Shown: positions 19,075-28,249 of the stretch, piece after piece
How positions within the stretch are numbered: position 1 is the first letter of the stretch
Layout of the letters: each line of letters begins with the position of its first letter
NCBI GenBank assembly: GCA_902766745.1
Contig: CACXES010000042.1
Location: 35,280 to 99,279 of the forward strand
Reading direction: 5' to 3'
DNA length: 64,000 bases
Source of the DNA: an uncultured Ruminococcus sp.
GTDB taxonomy: Bacteria; Bacillota; Clostridia; Monoglobales; Monoglobaceae
Program-made: the position numbers and the translations under genes
Notes under the pieces: generated by a model
The model's database searches: none
Told to the model about the DNA's origin: nothing
The model's input: only the letters and a program-made list of their open reading frames with translations

Positions 19075-21126
19075 TTATAGCTTAATCAACTCATACAGCG
19101 CACGCAGAACCATTCCCGTTCCGTGATCATCGTTTTTTATCGTTTCGAGATGCGCATAATAGTTCGGGTCGTCCTTACAGCCGGAGCCTCGGCACACGCC
19201 CGTCACATCGCCGTACTCGTCCACCGAATATTCAAGAAGTCCGCAAACCGCCTTCTCAACCACCGGCAAATATACATCCTTTTTAAGTATCCCCGCACGT
19301 ATTCCCCTCGCAATCGCAACCGAAAAGATCGCCGTACACGAGGTTTCCGCATATGACGAGGGCATATTGAGTACCTGACGCCACAGTCCCGTTTCACTCT
19401 GAAGTGCGGAAATTCCGCCTACCGCCCTTGAATATAATTCCACAAGCTCGTCTCTGCCGTCAAAGCTCTGCGGAAGATGCTCGATTACGTCAATCAGTGC
19501 CAGATATACCCATCCGTTTCCGCGTCCCCACGGCACGCCGTTGGCACGACCTTTATCGGGGAAATATATATGCGAGAATATATTCTCGCTGTCGATATAC
19601 AGCCTTTGCTTATACATTTTCAGCTGCTCTGCCGCCTCGCTGTAATACTTCTCATCACCTGTAATATTCCCCATTCTGACAAGAAACGGACAGCTCATAT
19701 ATGTGTCGTCCGCCCACATTGTATCTATGCGATAGAAGCACCCGTCATCCATTCTCGGAATGTTTTTGTAAACACTTTTTGCCAAATCCTCAAGGACATA
19801 CATAATCTTCTCTCGCTTTTCCGAGTCCGCTTCCCTGAGGTACAACTCGCACAGATTGGTTCCGATTGTACCTATTGAATCAAGGTCACCCTTCCTGACG
19901 CTTCGCTTCAGAAACGGCGTATCGCCGAAAAGCCTTGCATCATACTGCATATACTTATAATATTCATAGAGAATGCTCATGCTGTCACGGAAGTAATCCC
20001 CGTATTCCTCCTTGTATCCCGAGCAATATAAAAGCCCAAGCTCCCCAACCATGATGGCATAAAACCATTGCCCGTAAAAGCTGGAATCCAAATACGGCCT
20101 TAAGTAGGTATTCTTCTCCGCAAACCGCCAAAATGTCATTTCTCCGTCTGCGTTTTCGTACGGTTCCTTGAATTGAATACTTGATAAATCCATCCTGTCG
20201 AACGAACCCAGGAGCAGCCAGTGACAGCCGTGATTTCTGTGTTGCTCAACATTGGGAAGGCATAAAATATCGTTCGACTTACACTCAAAGCCCCATTTAT
20301 CCTCCGCTCTCTCACAGATTATCTTTATCTCATCGCCTTTTTTCAGGCGGTAATCCGCAGCTTTAACATTATTGATAAACACCCGGCACTCGCTGTGCGG
20401 CTTTATATTAAGCCTCCCGTCACAGCGTGCAACGGAATACGCCAGGGCATACCTTCCGCTTTCGGTTTGATATAATTCGTTAAAATCGATTACATCATCC
20501 TCTTTCGCCCGCCCCGGGAACGAAACGGCACAGGCATTATATTCCCTGCGCTCTCCGGCACTTACCAATTCAGAGATACAAAAGCCCTGTTCTCCGGCGT
20601 ATTCGTCCGAAGGAATTGTATCCCGAACCCAAAGCAGATAATCACAGGTCCAATACTGCGGCCAATAAATATGTGCGCAGGTGTAGTCAAGCTCAAACAC
20701 ATTATTTTCACATACGCATTTGAACACTACAGCGTTATCGCCCTGGTTCAAGTCTATATGAAATATCTCACCATCCGCACAGGTTTTAACAGATTTTTCT
20801 CCGTTGACCTCGTATGGCTTACCGTTCACCGTAAAGGTCTCGGCCCCTTTAACCGTCAGAGCCGCCACCGCATCGCTCTGACATTTTAAATTAACCGAAA
20901 CATATGCAAAATCCCCATCCGACGCACTGCCGAAATACTGCTTTAGGTCGATATGCACGCCTCTCCTCAGCTTTCTCGACGCAAATTCGGGCCTTATATA
21001 CGGGCGGAGTATAACCTCCTCTCTCGGCCGAGTTTCAAGCATACGGTCGGCTATATGTATGATTTCTTTTATATACTTATCTTTATCAATATACTTATCT
21101 TTGTCAATATACTTATCTTTATTCAC
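19075..21126 (-). CDS. GH105/GH88-type unsaturated glycuronyl hydrolase with an extra N-terminal beta domain
   Basis: A 683-residue protein without signal peptide. The C-terminal half (about 330-680) is a GH105-type (alpha/alpha)6 barrel: IDTMWADDTYMSCPFL with the catalytic Asp pair, and GVPWGRGNGWVYLALID. Such enzymes remove unsaturated uronic acids from oligosaccharides made by lyases (YesR/YteR family). The N-terminal ~320 residues are beta-rich and not recognised; GH105 enzymes are usually ~370 residues. The start is GTG at 21126 with a weak GAAGGG upstream. The first 19 residues include a DKYI repeat made by an 18-base tandem triplication, so the true start could lie further in. Confidence 0.75.
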   Translation of the reverse strand: MNKDKYIDKDKYIDKDKYIKEIIHIADRMLETRPREEVILRPYIRPEFASRKLRRGVHIDLKQYFGSASDGDFAYVSVNLKCQSDAVAALTVKGAETFTVNGKPYEVNGEKSVKTCADGEIFHIDLNQGDNAVVFKCVCENNVFELDYTCAHIYWPQYWTCDYLLWVRDTIPSDEYAGEQGFCISELVSAGERREYNACAVSFPGRAKEDDVIDFNELYQTESGRYALAYSVARCDGRLNIKPHSECRVFINNVKAADYRLKKGDEIKIICERAEDKWGFECKSNDILCLPNVEQHRNHGCHWLLLGSFDRMDLSSIQFKEPYENADGEMTFWRFAEKNTYLRPYLDSSFYGQWFYAIMVGELGLLYCSGYKEEYGDYFRDSMSILYEYYKYMQYDARLFGDTPFLKRSVRKGDLDSIGTIGTNLCELYLREADSEKREKIMYVLEDLAKSVYKNIPRMDDGCFYRIDTMWADDTYMSCPFLVRMGNITGDEKYYSEAAEQLKMYKQRLYIDSENIFSHIYFPDKGRANGVPWGRGNGWVYLALIDVIEHLPQSFDGRDELVELYSRAVGGISALQSETGLWRQVLNMPSSYAETSCTAIFSVAIARGIRAGILKKDVYLPVVEKAVCGLLEYSVDEYGDVTGVCRGSGCKDDPNYYAHLETIKNDDHGTGMVLRALYELIKL
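21071..21124 (-). repeat. Three tandem 18-base units at the 5' end of the GH105 gene
   Basis: Units 21071-21088, 21089-21106 and 21107-21124 differ at only a few bases (ATATACTTATCTTTATCA on the plus strand) and encode three copies of a DKYIDK-type hexapeptide. The pattern suggests slippage-driven expansion. Confidence 0.8.
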
Positions 21127-21151
21127 CTGCGATTATTCCCTTCGTAATATT

Positions 21152-22714
21152 TTATTCGCTAATGCAATCGCTGTTATTTTTCTTGTTAAAGCTCTCTCTG
21201 TAAGCAGCCGGAGTCATGTTTACTTTTTCCGCAAATTTAACATAAAAGTAATTCGGATCGTTAAATCCAACCTCGTGCGCTATTTCGTAAATCTTGCCGG
21301 TATTGTTTTTAAGCAGCTCCTTTGATGCCTCGATGCGAATATCCAGAAGATACGCATTAAAGCTTTTACCCATGCGCTCCTTAAACATTTTACCGAGATA
21401 GGCGCTGTTTATATAATAATTATCCGCAATTTTCTGCAGCTTGATATCTGCGTCCATATAGTGCTCTTTAAGATAATCGACAATTTCTCCGACAACCCCC
21501 AGAGAGTTTTTCAGCTTGAGCGCACCGAGAAGCTCCTGCAGCTCGACTGCGTTTTCCTTTAAGAAAGAAGAAACAATTTCAAAATTGACAAACTCCGAAT
21601 TTTTAAGCATGGAATATCTGTAGAAAAACTTTACCACATCTCCGCCTATGCCGCCCGCTCTGTTGCCTATATCGAAAAAAATATTGTAAATACAGACAAA
21701 CACCACCTTGGGATTTACGTTTTCCGCCTTTATCTGCCGACAAAACTCATCAACAGCCCTTTCAACATCATGTACGCCGGAATTTTTAATTGCGTCCGAA
21801 ATCCTTAAATAAAAGGAATCCTCCGAAAGCCCATGGGCAAAGGATATATCACAAATCAAATCGTATACGAAAATATGCTTTTCCGTATTATAAAAAGCCG
21901 CGGCTCCCGCCTTCCGAGCGGTATCTCGCGAGCGACTGATGTTCTTTACGCAATCAGCCTCTTCTCCCACAAGAATTACAAAATTGTTATCAACCGCCTT
22001 TTTTATTCTGTTTTCTATGTTCATACAATATCTTTTGATATTATTTCCGTATACATGCGACCCGATAATAAGCTCAATACAGCCTTTATCATTTTTTGAA
22101 ATATACACCGCCTTATCCTCGGCAAACCCGGCGCTCAGCTCCTCGAACACCCTTTCAACGGCCTCGGCATTGTGCATTTTGGAGCCTGATGCAATTATCT
22201 CCTCATCAAAGATGTGTATAAGTATATACCTCAGGCCGTCATCGTTTTCGAATGACTTGTCGCTGTATCCGCATTCCGTATCCCCCGAAAGCATTTTCTG
22301 TATATACTCGTCACGCTGATGCTTGATATACTTATTCTCATCGGATATTTCATTCCTGATTCGGCACAGAAGTCCGATTAATTCCTCCTCGTCCACAGGC
22401 TTGAGCAGATACCCGTTTGCCTGATAATCCAACGCCGCTTTGGCATATTCAAACTCCGCATATCCGCTCATTATGATAAACTTAACCCTCGGGTCAATAC
22501 GTCTGACCTCTCCGATTAATTCCAAGCCCGTTATGCCGGGCATTCTTATATCACTGATAATCAGATCAACATGATTTTGCTCAACAAAGCTTATGGCATC
22601 TGCGGCACATCTTAAAGCTGCCGCTATTTCATAACCGTACTGTTCCCAGTCTATCAAATACTTCATGCCCTCGACTATACTCTTCTTATCATCTATCAAT
22701 ACAACCTTAAGCAT
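21152..22714 (-). CDS. YesN-type response regulator with AraC DNA-binding domain
   Basis: A 520-residue transcription factor. The receiver domain at residues 1-120 has the acidic pair near 8-9, the phospho-acceptor Asp55 in LIISDIRMPG, and Lys in LLKPVDEEEL. A middle region of about 280 residues is typical of YesN. Residues about 410-505 hold two AraC helix-turn-helix motifs (ADNYYINSAYLGKMFKERMG and IAHEVGFNDPNYFYVKFAEK). It is paired with the YesM-type kinase 26 bases upstream and lies between the ABC importer and the intracellular hydrolases, so it probably activates this locus in response to an extracellular sugar (inference). Confidence 0.9.
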   Translation of the reverse strand: MLKVVLIDDKKSIVEGMKYLIDWEQYGYEIAAALRCAADAISFVEQNHVDLIISDIRMPGITGLELIGEVRRIDPRVKFIIMSGYAEFEYAKAALDYQANGYLLKPVDEEELIGLLCRIRNEISDENKYIKHQRDEYIQKMLSGDTECGYSDKSFENDDGLRYILIHIFDEEIIASGSKMHNAEAVERVFEELSAGFAEDKAVYISKNDKGCIELIIGSHVYGNNIKRYCMNIENRIKKAVDNNFVILVGEEADCVKNISRSRDTARKAGAAAFYNTEKHIFVYDLICDISFAHGLSEDSFYLRISDAIKNSGVHDVERAVDEFCRQIKAENVNPKVVFVCIYNIFFDIGNRAGGIGGDVVKFFYRYSMLKNSEFVNFEIVSSFLKENAVELQELLGALKLKNSLGVVGEIVDYLKEHYMDADIKLQKIADNYYINSAYLGKMFKERMGKSFNAYLLDIRIEASKELLKNNTGKIYEIAHEVGFNDPNYFYVKFAEKVNMTPAAYRESFNKKNNSDCISE

Positions 22715-22740
22715 AAATTTCTCCTCTCCGACGAAATAAT

Positions 22741-24477
22741 TTATTGATACTTAATCGGCAAAGTAAGCTTTATCTGCGTTTTTTCATAAGGAATGCTTGA
22801 AACGCAGATCTTAAAATCATTATCAAAATAGAGTTTAAGCCTTGTAATAACGTTTTTAATGCCGACCCCTGTATTTTTCCGGTAATCTTCTATCCTGCCC
22901 GAATTTATCGCATTGACCATTTCTTCGTCAAAGCCTTCGCCGTTGTCACATATTTCAATGCATAAATTTTCATCCGAAATATACGCCGCCAAGGAAAACG
23001 TCTTATTATCGCTTATACTCTCAAGTCCATGCAGAAAAGCATTTTCAACAAAAATCTGAACAGACATCTTCGGGAGATAGCACTGCTTTACCTCCTCGTC
23101 AACGGATATACTGATATTCACCTCATCGTCCATGCTGTACGACTGTACATCTATAAATGCGTTTACAAACACCATTTCCTCGTCAAGCGTTATCATATCC
23201 TCCTTCCAGGATATGAGATGCCTGAACATTTTCGAAATTTTCATCAAAATTCCCGCAAGCTCTCTGTCCTTCTTCTTCAATGCCTTCATCCGCATAACCT
23301 CAAAAATATTGAACATAAAATGCGGATTTACCTGTCCCTGAAGCGCACTGAGCTTTGTTTTGTAATGCGCCTTTTCAATCTCCGTATTCTTTATTCTTTC
23401 TTTATATACCTCGTTGATGAGCGAATTGATTTTCACTATTGCGTCATTGATTCCCCGAGTGAGAGTGCCTATCTCATCCTTTCCCATATTTTTGTCATCA
23501 ACGGTCTCAAAAATTCCGCGCTGAATTTTTAAGGCACACTCCGTAAGTCTGTTAAGCTTTGTAACCTGAGAATTTGTAATCACAAAAATCACAATGGTGG
23601 ATATAAACAATATAAAAAATATAATAGCTATAAACGTTATTATTTCCGTTCCGAACATATCCGGCGTCTTATGCGGATTGTAGAATGCCGCAACCTTATA
23701 CCCTGCCGGAAAGTCAAGCTCCTTAAAGATAATATTATCATCCTTCGGATTGATTTTGTCGCCTGCCTTATACTCAAGCTCCGGCAGAGCCTCGCCGTAT
23801 TTTCTCGCGGCAATCACGCTGTCATCGTTCACGAGATACACGTTGCTTTTTTCCGAATACATATAAAGTGCCTGCGAAATGTCGGCAAGCGACAAATCCA
23901 GCTTCAGTATATTGGATTCGTCATCATACTTCTTCTTATTCATTTTTCTGAGAATAGAAATCTGACACCTGTTAAGCTTTTCGTCATAATAGGTAAGAAC
24001 ATTGGTATTTTTATCCGCAGCAATAAAATCATTAAGCCATTTTTCATCCTTTACATCGGACATCTTTTTCAGCGTTGTACTTCTGTACAGATAGTCGTTG
24101 CTGCTGTAAATCTCTATCCTTTCAAGTGTATCGGCAATCACATAAGACAGAATCCTTTTATCCAGTGCCTCGGCAGAACGAATCAGGCTTTTTCCGTCAC
24201 CCTTGTACAGGAGCAGATTATCATAAATATCATCGTCACAGTAAATCAAATCGCTTACTATCAGTGCCCTGTCAACTATGCTCTGCACCGAGCTTTTTGC
24301 ATTTACCACGGAGTTATTTACCTCCTCAATGTTTATCGAATTGATTTTGCTTGTGGTAATGTAATAGTAGAAAACGCTGACTATTATCATAGGTACAATA
24401 ACGCATATAATATATATTACGATCATTTTCCCCGAGAAGGACATATCCCTTAATAAATCCCTTTTTTCACTTCTCAT
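22741..24477 (-). CDS. YesM-type sensor histidine kinase
   Basis: A 578-residue membrane kinase. TM1 is at about 17-40 and TM2 at about 278-302, enclosing a ~235-residue extracellular sensor. A HAMP region follows (about 303-350), then the LytS/YesM-type His_kinase motif with phospho-acceptor His386 in QVNPHFMFNIFEVMRM. The ATPase domain has VENAFLHGL (N box) and EICDNGEGFDEEM (G1). It forms a two-component pair with the downstream AraC-type regulator. Two 23-base tandem repeats lie in its 5' flank. Confidence 0.92.
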   Translation of the reverse strand: MRSEKRDLLRDMSFSGKMIVIYIICVIVPMIIVSVFYYYITTSKINSINIEEVNNSVVNAKSSVQSIVDRALIVSDLIYCDDDIYDNLLLYKGDGKSLIRSAEALDKRILSYVIADTLERIEIYSSNDYLYRSTTLKKMSDVKDEKWLNDFIAADKNTNVLTYYDEKLNRCQISILRKMNKKKYDDESNILKLDLSLADISQALYMYSEKSNVYLVNDDSVIAARKYGEALPELEYKAGDKINPKDDNIIFKELDFPAGYKVAAFYNPHKTPDMFGTEIITFIAIIFFILFISTIVIFVITNSQVTKLNRLTECALKIQRGIFETVDDKNMGKDEIGTLTRGINDAIVKINSLINEVYKERIKNTEIEKAHYKTKLSALQGQVNPHFMFNIFEVMRMKALKKKDRELAGILMKISKMFRHLISWKEDMITLDEEMVFVNAFIDVQSYSMDDEVNISISVDEEVKQCYLPKMSVQIFVENAFLHGLESISDNKTFSLAAYISDENLCIEICDNGEGFDEEMVNAINSGRIEDYRKNTGVGIKNVITRLKLYFDNDFKICVSSIPYEKTQIKLTLPIKYQ

Positions 24478-24517
24478 TTACTCCACCCGATTCAGCACCA
24501 ATGTTTAAAGCATAAAG

Positions 24518-24563
24518 CCCGATTAATATACAGCTATTATCCCGATTAATATACAGCTATTAT
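24518..24563. repeat. Perfect tandem duplication of 23 bases between permease and kinase genes
   Basis: CCCGATTAATATACAGCTATTAT occurs at 24518-24540 and again at 24541-24563. On the minus strand, which is transcribed, the unit reads ATAATAGCTGTATATTAATC and then GGG. TATAAT-like hexamers occur in and next to the units, so it may be a duplicated promoter or operator for the two-component genes. Confidence 0.85.
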
Positions 24564-24584
24564 AACATAAAGCTCCGCAAAAAT

Positions 24585-25505
24585 CTATCCCTTTATTGAG
24601 CCAATCATTACACCTTTTACAAAATATTTCTGCACAAAGGGATATATGCACCACAGAGGTATACAAGACACCATAATAGATGAATACTTTATAATTTCCG
24701 AAAGTGCGTCCATTTTAACTCCCTCGTTGCTGGCGGCACTTGCCCCTTCGGCAGCAGACGTACTGTTTGCAAAGAGTATCTCTTTTATCACAAGCTGAAG
24801 CGGAAACTTTGACTTATCGTTCAAATACAGGTACGCCTTAAACCACGCATTCCAGTTTGCGACAATAAAGTAAAGTGCAACTACCGCAAGGATAGACTTT
24901 GAAAGCGGAATTGCTATCCTGACAAAAAACCTTGTATTTCCGCAGCCGTCAATCTTTGCCGCATCAAGCAAATCGTCCGGAATACTCGTCTGAAAGAACG
25001 TCCTTGTGATAATGATATTATACACATTCACAAGTCCCGGCAAAATAAGCGAAAGTCTGTTGTCGATAAGACCGAGGTCACGTATCAGCAGATAGCTCGG
25101 TATAAGTCCGCCGGAGAAAAGCATTGTAAACGTAAACAGCATCATAAATATATTTTTCCCGGCAAAATCCTTACGCGACAGCGGATACGCCGCCAAAACG
25201 GTAACTATTACACCGAAAAAGCTTGTCGCCCCCGTATACAATATGGCGTTTAAGTATCCTGTCAGTATTCGCGTATCCTTTAAAACCGCCTTATATCCCG
25301 CAAGACTGAAGCCCTCGGGCAGCAGAAAAACCCGACCCTGCATAACCGCATTAGGGTCTGAAAGCGACGACGAAATAACGTTCATCATAGGCAGCACAAC
25401 CAAAAGCAGCACTATAAGCATTGCTGCGTCAACAAAAAAGTAAAACACCTTATCCCCCGTTGACAGCCTACCGAATTTTTTGTTACCCATAACTTTATTT
25501 TTCAT
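24585..25505 (-). CDS. Carbohydrate ABC transporter permease (LplC/YtcP type)
   Basis: A 306-residue CUT1 inner-membrane permease with about six TM helices. The EAA loop reads LLDAAKIDGCGNTRFFVRIAIP, a member of the E-A-A-x(3)-G family signature. The C-terminal KYFVKGVMIGSIKG matches the LplC/YtcP ending. It works with the permease and binding protein encoded just upstream. As is usual for this class, no ATPase gene lies beside it; a shared MsmX-type ATPase elsewhere is expected. Confidence 0.92.
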   Translation of the reverse strand: MKNKVMGNKKFGRLSTGDKVFYFFVDAAMLIVLLLVVLPMMNVISSSLSDPNAVMQGRVFLLPEGFSLAGYKAVLKDTRILTGYLNAILYTGATSFFGVIVTVLAAYPLSRKDFAGKNIFMMLFTFTMLFSGGLIPSYLLIRDLGLIDNRLSLILPGLVNVYNIIITRTFFQTSIPDDLLDAAKIDGCGNTRFFVRIAIPLSKSILAVVALYFIVANWNAWFKAYLYLNDKSKFPLQLVIKEILFANSTSAAEGASAASNEGVKMDALSEIIKYSSIMVSCIPLWCIYPFVQKYFVKGVMIGSIKG

Positions 25506-25517
25506 GTTCGTCCTCCC

Positions 25518-26477
25518 CTACCACAAACTGCTGTCGGTTACTCTCTTGGAAATTTGATTTACAAAAACTATAAGCACGAGGTTTATAACCGAGTCAAAAA
25601 GGCTGATTGCCGTACCGTACGAATAATCCGTCCCCGTTTGCAGAGCGACCTTATACGAATATGTACTTATTATTTCGCTCGCAGAAAGGTTGAGCTGATT
25701 CTGCATCAGAAGAACCTTTTCGTAGCCGAGACTCATCATGCTTCCTACGCTTAAAATAAACAATATTACAAAGGTAGGCATAATAGACGGAAAATCAATA
25801 TGTATAAGCTGCTTGAATCTGCTTGCTCCGTCAATTGATGCGGCCTCATAGAGTGCTTGATCTACACTTGAAAGCGCAGCGAGGTATATAACCGAATTCC
25901 AGCCGAGATTCTGCCATATTCCCGACCATACATAAATATGCGGAAAATACTGAGGCTTTGACCATATATCAACCGCCTGTATTCCCAGCATATTGCATAT
26001 ATTCCCGTACAGGCCTATTCTTGAATTCAGAAGCTGAGATAAAATTCCCACCATGATAACCGTTGATATGAAATACGGCATATAGGTTATCATCTGAACC
26101 GTCTTTTTGTAAACCTTACTTCTTACCACATTGAGAAGCATTGCGAAAAATACAGTAACAACCGCCTTAACCAGTATGTAATACACCGATATTTTCAGCG
26201 TGTTAAAAAACACCTGAGCAAACTTAGGCGTGTTCAGCATCTTTTTGAACTGATAAAGTCCTACCCATTCACTGCCCCATATTCCTCCCGATGCGGAAAA
26301 CCTCTTAAAGGCAATCTGCAAGCCGAACATCGGGTAATAGAAGAATACCAAAAGCAGAATCAGCGGAATCGTTATCATTACATATAAATCCCAATTCGAG
26401 GCAATCCTTTTCATGACTCCGCCTCTGCGCCCCTCAATATTCAAAGCAGGTCCTTCGATTTTATGTTTCATTGTCAT
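25518..26477 (-). CDS. Carbohydrate ABC transporter permease (LplB/YteP type)
   Basis: A 319-residue CUT1 permease. After a cytoplasmic N-terminus, about six TM segments follow (LYVMITIPLILLLVFFYYP first). The EAA loop is LYEAASIDGASRFKQLIHID, and the protein ends in KRVTDSSLW, as in LplB-type proteins. Twelve bases separate it from the second permease gene. Confidence 0.92.
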   Translation of the reverse strand: MTMKHKIEGPALNIEGRRGGVMKRIASNWDLYVMITIPLILLLVFFYYPMFGLQIAFKRFSASGGIWGSEWVGLYQFKKMLNTPKFAQVFFNTLKISVYYILVKAVVTVFFAMLLNVVRSKVYKKTVQMITYMPYFISTVIMVGILSQLLNSRIGLYGNICNMLGIQAVDIWSKPQYFPHIYVWSGIWQNLGWNSVIYLAALSSVDQALYEAASIDGASRFKQLIHIDFPSIMPTFVILFILSVGSMMSLGYEKVLLMQNQLNLSASEIISTYSYKVALQTGTDYSYGTAISLFDSVINLVLIVFVNQISKRVTDSSLW

Positions 26478-26564
26478 CTCTCCTTGATATGTGCCATTGC
26501 TGTTTATAAGCGGCTGTTGCAGGAATTTTCTCCTGCAGCAGCTGCTTTTTTATACTAACTGTCT

Positions 26565-28220
26565 TTACTTGCCGAGGAATGCATCCGAACCCTTTTGCGC
26601 AAGCTCCAAATACCTTTCGATACCGAGGTTTTCCAGGCTTTGCTGGAATTCATCCCAATCCTTGTCAAGATTTTTCTCACCCGATGCAAAGAGAGAAACC
26701 GTTTCCTTCACATATGCCGAAATCGAATTATAAAGATCTCCGAATTCTCTCATCTCATCAAGCTCAAGTATCATACGGTCCCGTGTGAAGGTGTTTTCCG
26801 GCCCCTTTCCGATGTAAGCAGACAGTGCCTGTGCCTTGAAGTATTCACCGTTTAAGGGATTTCCGTCCCATGCCACGGTATCCGACATATCGATGGATCT
26901 GAATGACGGATTAAACTGATTCCAGTGTGAATTCTGTATAGAGCCGTAGGGCAGTATGGGTAATATTTTCGCCTTTGCTCCTATGCTTTCAAACAGTGCC
27001 GGAGAGCCTTCGTCTACCCGTTTCCAGTCAGTCCCCTCTACGCCGTACCTGCCGAAGAGAGAAGCCTCCTCGGACAGCATAAAGTCAAGAAGCCTAAACG
27101 CCGCCGCCGGGTGCTTGCAATACTTGGTAACAACTCCGCCGCAGGCAACAGTAAACTCACTCTTATACGCATATGCGGTTCCATCCGGACCCTTCAACGG
27201 CGGAAGTGCAACAAAATCCTGAAGCCGCTCCGGGTTATCGCTGAACAGCACGTCCGGCGAGCCGCTTGCAAACGCACCTATTACCTCCTCCTCACTTGCA
27301 CAAAGCGAACGCAGAGTCGATGTGCTTTGAGTAAAGCATTGAAGGTCAAGAGCACCCTTCCCGGCAAGTCCCGATATGTAGGCAAGGCCTTCTTTATACT
27401 TATCGCTTGTATAGTTGATGGATAATTTATTATTCTCATCCATGATAAATCCGTCTTTGTAATCGTCGAATATAAAGGAATTCATAAGGAAGTTGCTCGG
27501 TTTTTCAAGCCAGCCGTCCTTGCTCCCCGTGAAGCCTATTTCGTCATTTTTACCGTTTCCGTTGGGGTCCTCGGTTACAAATGCCACCATTGCTTTTTCA
27601 AATTCCTCTGTTGTCTCCGGAACCTTCATGCCCAGCTTATCCAGCCACTTCTTATTGATAAACGCCTTACCGCCGTACATATTTCCCGTCTGCTCGACAA
27701 CATTCGGCATAAAATACTTTTTACCGTTTGCCGCGGTGAGATAGCTTTCAAAGTTCTTAACCTTTGTCTTCTCACTCATGTCGTTTATCCAATAGCCGTA
27801 CTTTTCCATATACGGACTCAAATCAAGGAAAATGTTTTTATCCGCATACTCAAGGAAGGTTGTACGCGAAATATTAAATCCGCTTATGATGTCGGGCAGC
27901 TCACTGTCCGACGCAAGCATTACATTCAGCTTTTCCATTCCTCCGCTTGCCGGAAACTCATAAAATTCCAGGTTAATTCCCGTTTTCTCGGTCAGGTATT
28001 TTGTAAATTCGTTTGTATTCAAATCCGTAACCTTAGACGAGCTCTGTATACCTATTTTCAGAGTAATCGGCTCCTTCACGATTGGAAGCTGTCCGGCATC
28101 TGTTACATTTTCGTCTATCTGTACGGCTTGTTCCTCAACCTCAACCTTTCCGCAGCCGGAGAACATAATTGCAATTGCCCCGGCCAGCGCCATTATCTGT
28201 TTTAATCTTTTAATTTTCAT
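26565..28220 (-). CDS. Extracellular sugar-binding lipoprotein (LplA/YtcQ type)
   Basis: A 551-residue solute-binding protein of the ABC importer. The signal peptide ends in a lipobox, IMFSGC, with Cys23 as the lipidated residue. The mature protein shows the large-SBP pattern seen in LplA (NLEFYEFPASGGMEKLNVML, DEIGFTGSKDGW, FRLLDFMLSEEASLFGRYG). Its ligand is probably an oligosaccharide released by the locus' xylanases or lyases; this rests on context only. Confidence 0.92.
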   Translation of the reverse strand: MKIKRLKQIMALAGAIAIMFSGCGKVEVEEQAVQIDENVTDAGQLPIVKEPITLKIGIQSSSKVTDLNTNEFTKYLTEKTGINLEFYEFPASGGMEKLNVMLASDSELPDIISGFNISRTTFLEYADKNIFLDLSPYMEKYGYWINDMSEKTKVKNFESYLTAANGKKYFMPNVVEQTGNMYGGKAFINKKWLDKLGMKVPETTEEFEKAMVAFVTEDPNGNGKNDEIGFTGSKDGWLEKPSNFLMNSFIFDDYKDGFIMDENNKLSINYTSDKYKEGLAYISGLAGKGALDLQCFTQSTSTLRSLCASEEEVIGAFASGSPDVLFSDNPERLQDFVALPPLKGPDGTAYAYKSEFTVACGGVVTKYCKHPAAAFRLLDFMLSEEASLFGRYGVEGTDWKRVDEGSPALFESIGAKAKILPILPYGSIQNSHWNQFNPSFRSIDMSDTVAWDGNPLNGEYFKAQALSAYIGKGPENTFTRDRMILELDEMREFGDLYNSISAYVKETVSLFASGEKNLDKDWDEFQQSLENLGIERYLELAQKGSDAFLGK

Positions 28221-28249
28221 AACGATTCCTCCTGCTATGTTATAGCTTT

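Noticed and set aside
24518..24563. CRISPR array
   Set aside because: Only two directly abutting copies without spacers and no cas genes in the window.
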